Position numbers and translations under genes: made by a program. Below, piece by piece: positions 30,207 to 33,676 of a stretch of 33,676 nucleotides of DNA (the stretch's first letter is position 1; each line of letters starts with the position of its first letter). The DNA is from a virus. Under the pieces are notes generated by a model. It did no database searches. It had not been told where the DNA came from and worked only from the letters and a program-made list of their open reading frames with translations. The stretch lies in IMG/VR virus record IMGVR_UViG_3300021960_000280, positions 1-33,676 of that record. One strand, given 5' to 3'.

Positions 30207-31220
30207 ATGAGTGAAGAAACCATGACTCCTGAACAAGGAAGTGGAGAACTAACTGTACGAGATGCAGCTACTGCGTTTGAAGGCATCTTATCAGCAGGTG
30301 AGGACTCCAATGAGCAACCAGAAACTGTTGACCAAGAAGTTGAAGAAACAGTAGAGGAAGAAGTAGAGTATTCTGATGATGCAGAGGCTCCAGAAGACGA
30401 TACAGAACTCCAAGATGAAGGTGATGAAGAAACCGAAGACAATGAAGAGGAACTCGAAGAAGAAACTCAACGCTTTACAGTAAAAGCTGCAGGCGAAGAA
30501 AAAGAAGTGACCCTCGAAGAATTGATGCAAGGTTATCAACTTGGTGCAGACTATACTAAAAAGACTCAAGAAGTCGCAGAGCAACGCAAAGCTGTAGAAG
30601 CAGAACGTAATGCGATACTAGAGGCAAAACAAGTTAGAGATGCTTACGCTCAACGGTTAAATGCAATGGAACAATTCTTGATTTCAACTCAAGATAGACC
30701 AGAAAATTTAGCCGCAATGAAGGAAAACGACCCAATAGGATATGCAGTTAAAGTCGCAGAATTGACTGAGAAAAAAGAACAGTTGCAAAAAGTTCGTGTT
30801 GAACAACAACGCATTGCACAACAGCAACAAGCGGAGTATCAACATCAACTTCAACAACGCACTCAGGAAGAAGCGCAAAAACTTTCACAAGTCCTACCAG
30901 AGTTTTCAGACCCAACCAAAGGCGAACAACTCAGAAATGAGATTCGTAACTACGGTAAAAGTGTAGGTTTTAATGACCAAGAGTTATCACAAGTATACGA
31001 CTCTCGTCATGTATTAATGCTACACAAAGCGATGATGTACGACAAACTACAAAAATCTAAACCTGCAGTAAACAAAAAGGTTGCACAAGCACCAAAAATG
31101 GTTAAGTCAGGTACAAAGGTAACAGAAAGTAATCGTGATAATCGCAAAAAACAAATGAATAAGCTTAAGCAAACTGGCAAAGTCAGAGACGCTGCGGCTC
31201 TTTTTGAAAACTTTATATAA
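30207..31220 (+). CDS. Scaffolding protein
   Basis: This 337-residue protein follows AAGGAAATACA. The first about 90 residues are very acidic (DQEVEETVEEEVEYSDDAEA). Residues 90-250 form long charged helices, KKEQLQKVRVEQQRIAQQQQ among them, and the C-terminus is basic (NRKKQMNKLKQTGKVRDAAA). This acidic-coil-basic layout directly before the coat gene is typical of scaffolds, whose basic C-terminus docks on coat protein. Confidence 0.8.
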   Translation: MSEETMTPEQGSGELTVRDAATAFEGILSAGEDSNEQPETVDQEVEETVEEEVEYSDDAEAPEDDTELQDEGDEETEDNEEELEEETQRFTVKAAGEEKEVTLEELMQGYQLGADYTKKTQEVAEQRKAVEAERNAILEAKQVRDAYAQRLNAMEQFLISTQDRPENLAAMKENDPIGYAVKVAELTEKKEQLQKVRVEQQRIAQQQQAEYQHQLQQRTQEEAQKLSQVLPEFSDPTKGEQLRNEIRNYGKSVGFNDQELSQVYDSRHVLMLHKAMMYDKLQKSKPAVNKKVAQAPKMVKSGTKVTESNRDNRKKQMNKLKQTGKVRDAAALFENFI

Positions 31221-31238
31221 TAAGGAAGTGAATTAATC

Positions 31239-32195
31239 ATGGCAACATATAAACAGTATGACGCAGTAGGGTCTCGTGAAGATCTATCTGACGTTATTTA
31301 TAACATTTCTCCAACAGACACACCATTTATGTCTTCTGTGGCTAAGACTAAAGCTACTGCGGTACTTCATGAATGGCAAGTGGATAGCTTAGCATCAGCA
31401 AACGGTTCTAATGCAGCTGTTGAAGGTGCAGACGCAACTTCTGCAACATTATCTCCAACAACACGAGTTGGTAATAGAACTCAGATTTCACAAAAAACTA
31501 TCCAAATCTCTGGCACTTTAGAGTCAGTTGATAAGGCTGGTCGTAAGTCTGAAAAAGCATATCAATTAAGTAAAGCATCTGCTGAACTTAAACGAGATAT
31601 GGAAAAAATTCTATTATCTAACCAAGTTGCAGCTGCAGGTACAGGTGGCGGTTCACCAACTGCAAGAACTTTAGGTGGTTTACAAACTTGGTTAAACACT
31701 AACGTATCTTTAGGTGCATCAGGTGTTGCAGGTTCTTTAGGTACTACTGCAAAAGTTGACGGTACTAACCGTGCATTTGCTGAAGCACAACTTAAAGAAG
31801 TAGTTCGTGAAGCATACACAGCAGGTGGTAACCCATCAGTTGTTATGTTATCTCCTGCTAAGAAACAAGAGTTCTCTGCATTTGCAGGTATCGCAGAACA
31901 AAGATATATGGCTCCAGCAAACAAACAATCTACTATCGTAGGTGCGGCTGACATTTATCTAAGCGATTTCGGTACATTATCTGTTGTTCCTAACAGATTC
32001 ATGACTGCAGAAGCAGATTCAGGTGAAGTAGCATTTGTATTAGATCCAGAATATGCAGCTGTTGCATACTTACGTCCATTCCAAACAAACGAATTGGCAA
32101 AGGCTGGTGACTCAGAGAAGACACAACTTTTAGTTGAATACACACTAGAAGTTAAAAACGAAGCGGCTCATGGCTTAATCGGTGACTTAACATAA
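31239..32195 (+). CDS. Major capsid protein, SU10/DUF5309 type
   Basis: This 318-residue protein has the family start YKQYDAVGSREDLSDVIYNI then SPTDTPFMSS, the EWQVDSLA segment, RVGNRTQISQKTIQISGTLE and LGGLQTWLNTN. The late part has PSVVMLSPAKKQEFSAFAGI and VAYLRPFQTNELAKAGD. These are clear signatures of the HK97-fold SU10_MCP/DUF5309 family. It is followed by a terminator, fitting high capsid demand. Confidence 0.9.
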   Translation: MATYKQYDAVGSREDLSDVIYNISPTDTPFMSSVAKTKATAVLHEWQVDSLASANGSNAAVEGADATSATLSPTTRVGNRTQISQKTIQISGTLESVDKAGRKSEKAYQLSKASAELKRDMEKILLSNQVAAAGTGGGSPTARTLGGLQTWLNTNVSLGASGVAGSLGTTAKVDGTNRAFAEAQLKEVVREAYTAGGNPSVVMLSPAKKQEFSAFAGIAEQRYMAPANKQSTIVGAADIYLSDFGTLSVVPNRFMTAEADSGEVAFVLDPEYAAVAYLRPFQTNELAKAGDSEKTQLLVEYTLEVKNEAAHGLIGDLT

Positions 32196-32202
32196 GGATA
32201 TT

Positions 32203-32228
32203 GACCCTCTTCGGAGGGTCTCCTTTTT
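32203..32228 (+). terminator. Rho-independent terminator after the capsid gene
   Basis: GACCCTC-TTCG-GAGGGTC is a seven-pair stem with a UUCG loop followed by TCCTTTTT. It begins seven bases after the capsid stop. No promoter is evident before the next gene, so partial readthrough or antitermination must feed downstream genes. Its design matches the late-leader terminator. Confidence 0.85.
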
Positions 32229-32237
32229 AGGATTGTT

Positions 32238-32555
32238 ATGGCAAAACTATTAAACAAAGACGAATTTAAAACACAAGTTGCATACAACACAGATGACGGT
32301 GGAATTATTATTGCAACAGAACAAGACGTAACAGACATAATTGAACAAAACAAAATAGAATATAACGCAACAAATGGTCGATGGAAAGAAGACGTGTTAT
32401 CAAACAAGATTGCATCAATTCCTATGACTGTAATAGACACATTAAATAAAAAAGGAATCATGAAGGGTTTCGATGTAGTAGATCAAAAGAAATTCAGAGC
32501 ATGGTTAAACGATCCAGACAACAGATTCTTTAGGACACGACAAGGTAGAGTATAA
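32238..32555 (+). CDS. Head-region hypothetical protein (105 aa)
   Basis: This protein follows TTTTAGGATTGTT and begins AKLLNKDEFKTQVAYNTDDG. It then has EYNATNGRWKEDVLSNKIAS, and ends DQKKFRAWLNDPDNRFFRTR with a basic tail. 'FRAWLNDPDNRFFRTRPG' endings are common in small proteins between coat and adaptor genes. It is probably a head-completion or decoration accessory, inferred from order. It overlaps the next start (TAATG). Confidence 0.65.
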   Translation: MAKLLNKDEFKTQVAYNTDDGGIIIATEQDVTDIIEQNKIEYNATNGRWKEDVLSNKIASIPMTVIDTLNKKGIMKGFDVVDQKKFRAWLNDPDNRFFRTRQGRV

Positions 32556-33175
32556 TGGCATTTACTTCATACACAACATTAAAAAGCACGATTGCAGATT
32601 ATCTTGCTCGTAGTGACCTGACAACACAGATAACTGACTTTGTTCGTCTTGCAGAAGAAAGATTGCGTAGAGAGTTGAGAATAAGACCAATGTTAAAGGT
32701 TGCAACTGCAAATACAACTGCAAATGACTCTACTGTATCCTTACCGTCAGATTTTCTTGCAATGAAAGATTTGCATATTGATGGCAACCCTGTGAAAGTA
32801 TTGCAGTTTCAAAACACATCTAACTTTTTTAGAAACTCCAGATCATCAGACAAAGGTGTACCTACCATGTATACATTATTAGGTAGCGAGTTTCAATTTG
32901 CACCTTATCCAGATGCTGTATACACATTAAGAATGGTGTATTACCATAAACCAGATTTCTTATCTGATAGTAACGCATCTAACTTATTTCTAGCTAATTG
33001 CCCAGACTTGCTTTTATACGGTGCATTAGCAGAAGCTGAACCCTATCTTATGAACGATGAACGAATTCAAACTTGGGCATCTTTATATGATAGAGGTCTA
33101 GCATCATTAAGAGCAAGTGATGATGATAGCGAATATCCATCTTCTCCTATGTCAATAACATTATCAACGAGGTAA
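32555..33175 (+). CDS. Head-tail adaptor protein (SU10-adaptor-like)
   Basis: This 206-residue protein begins FTSYTTLKSTIADYLARSDL and has RLAEERLRRELRIRPM, then VSLPSDFLAMKDLHIDGNPV, FAPYPDAVYTLRMVYYHKP and FLANCPDLLLYGALAEAEPY. This helix-rich N-terminus and YPDAxYxLxxxYY motif mark the phage adaptor family that binds below the portal. It follows the capsid gene as expected. Confidence 0.8.
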   Translation: MAFTSYTTLKSTIADYLARSDLTTQITDFVRLAEERLRRELRIRPMLKVATANTTANDSTVSLPSDFLAMKDLHIDGNPVKVLQFQNTSNFFRNSRSSDKGVPTMYTLLGSEFQFAPYPDAVYTLRMVYYHKPDFLSDSNASNLFLANCPDLLLYGALAEAEPYLMNDERIQTWASLYDRGLASLRASDDDSEYPSSPMSITLSTR

Positions 33176-33181
33176 ATAACA

Positions 33182-33574
33182 ATGGCTGAATTTAGTAATT
33201 ATTTAGAGAACGCATTGATTAATGCAGTTCTTCGTAACACAACATACACATCACCTGCAACAGTGTATGTATCACTTTACACAACAGACCCAACAGATGC
33301 AGATTCTGGTACAGAAGTATCAACATCAGGCACAGGTTATGCAAGAACAGCAGTAACCTTTGGTGCGCCATCTGATGGTGTATCTACAAACTCTGCTGAT
33401 GTAACTTTTCCCACAAGCACTTCAAGCTGGGGTACTGTAACTCATATAGGTATACATGATGCAAGTACAGCTGGAAATTTATTGTTTCATAGCCCGCTTG
33501 ATACCGCCAAAACAATCGACTCTGGAGATATTTTCAAGATCACATCAGGTAACTTATCAGTTACATTAGCGTAA
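33182..33574 (+). CDS. Putative tail protein (fibre-annotated small family)
   Basis: This 130-residue protein contains YLENALINAVLRNTTYTSPA then TVYVSLYTTDPTDADSGTEV, and GYARTAVTFGAPSDG with a late THIGIHDA. This is a widespread phage family often called tail fibre or gp-like neck protein. The fold is beta-sandwich-like. It is in the head-to-tail region, so a neck or tail connection role is equally possible. Confidence 0.7.
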   Translation: MAEFSNYLENALINAVLRNTTYTSPATVYVSLYTTDPTDADSGTEVSTSGTGYARTAVTFGAPSDGVSTNSADVTFPTSTSSWGTVTHIGIHDASTAGNLLFHSPLDTAKTIDSGDIFKITSGNLSVTLA

Positions 33575-33583
33575 GGATAAATA

Positions 33584-33676
33584 ATGGCATTAGTCGTTAA
33601 AGATAGAGTACAAGAAACTACTACGACCACAGGCACAGGTACAGTCACGCTTGCAGGTGCAGTCACAGGTTTCCAA
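33584..33676 (+). CDS. N-terminal start of a tail gene (truncated by the window)
   Basis: ATG 33584, after AAGGATAAATA, opens a frame that runs to the last base: ALVVKDRVQETTTTTGTGTV then TLAGAVTGFQ. The 'VKDRV.ETTTTTGTGT.TL.GAV.GFQ' start is common in phage tail proteins with a small beta domain. It is incomplete, and it is not in frame with the gene end at 2-97. Confidence 0.7.
   Translation, partial: MALVVKDRVQETTTTTGTGTVTLAGAVTGFQ

Noticed and set aside
30194-30584. Minus-strand frames opposite the scaffold gene, giving Ser-rich and Phe-rich products
   Set aside because: These are antisense images of the Glu-rich scaffold N-terminus (GAA/GAG reading as TTC/CTC), with no translation signals.
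31205-31238. TATAAT-like sequence before the capsid gene as a promoter
   Set aside because: No -35 hexamer lies at 16-18 bases; the match is expected by chance in AT-rich DNA and overlaps the scaffold stop.
1-33676. The window might be a complete circular genome, the right-edge gene joining the left-edge gene
   Set aside because: Joining 33676 to 1 continues the ATG 33584 frame only to a stop at 43-45, while the left-edge C-terminus uses frame 2. The two ends are not one gene without missing bases.
1-33676. tRNA genes or CRISPR arrays
   Set aside because: I saw no cloverleaf with a GTTCRANNC-type T arm and no regularly spaced direct repeats. A tRNAscan run would settle tRNAs.

Overview
The window is most of an AT-rich, tightly packed genome of a tailed bacteriophage with podovirus-like (short-tailed) gene content. 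The evidence is a P22-type portal of 701 residues, an SU10/DUF5309-type major capsid protein, a gp10-like tail component, a run of ejection-protein-like genes and a five-gene lysis region, with almost no non-coding DNA. No DNA polymerase, RNA polymerase or integrase is visible. The host is suggested by one gene: a 23-residue PqqA peptide at 14690-14761, the ribosomal precursor of the cofactor PQQ. That points to a bacterium using PQQ-dependent dehydrogenases. With the low GC content, a marine or freshwater methylotroph is my best guess, but this is inference.

Layout. (1) 1-3082: end of a tail gene, small tail-fibre assembly genes, two tandem paralogous tail-fibre/partner cassettes, and a protein built of 20-residue repeats. 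(2) 3084-10783: gp10-like tail protein, a receptor- or fibre-like protein, then virion and ejection proteins ordered and sized roughly like P22 gp14-gp7-gp20-gp16. (3) 10785-12384: lysis genes (XhlA-like coiled-coil membrane protein, a 50-residue membrane microprotein, SprT-like metallopeptidase, 3-TM holin, M15 peptidase). (4) 12387-13624: metallophosphoesterase and small genes. (5) 13646-17613, minus strand: leftward early operon with ERF-type annealing protein, YqaJ exonuclease, SSB-like protein, PD-(D/E)XK nuclease, DUF3310 and several microproteins. The plus-strand pqqA cassette lies inside it on the opposite strand. (6) 17614-17773: divergent early promoters with three TTTTATAAA repeats. 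(7) 17774-23794: rightward early genes: DUF3846, Cro/YdaS-like HTH, replication initiator, DnaB-type helicase, NinB, Ref-like nuclease, a 2OG-Fe(II) oxygenase, a TET/JBP-associated-type glycosyltransferase, a resolvase-like nuclease, an HTH protein and a putative Q-like antiterminator. (8) 23795-23940: near-consensus late promoter, a roughly 100-nt leader and a strong terminator. (9) 23952-33676: late genes from tiny Lys-rich peptides through terminase, portal, scaffold, capsid and adaptor to a truncated tail gene.

How it works together. The control logic looks lambdoid: divergent early operons with a Cro-like protein, then a Q-like gene immediately followed by a strong promoter and terminator (compare lambda Q-pR'-6S RNA-tR'), then all late genes. 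Replication appears to use a phage initiator and helicase with host polymerase, supported by an ERF/YqaJ/SSB recombination set. The oxygenase and glycosyltransferase pair may hypermodify phage DNA. The most unusual element is the pqqA cassette, with its own -10 box, palindromic operator-like site, ribosome binding site and terminator, which looks like a metabolic moron.
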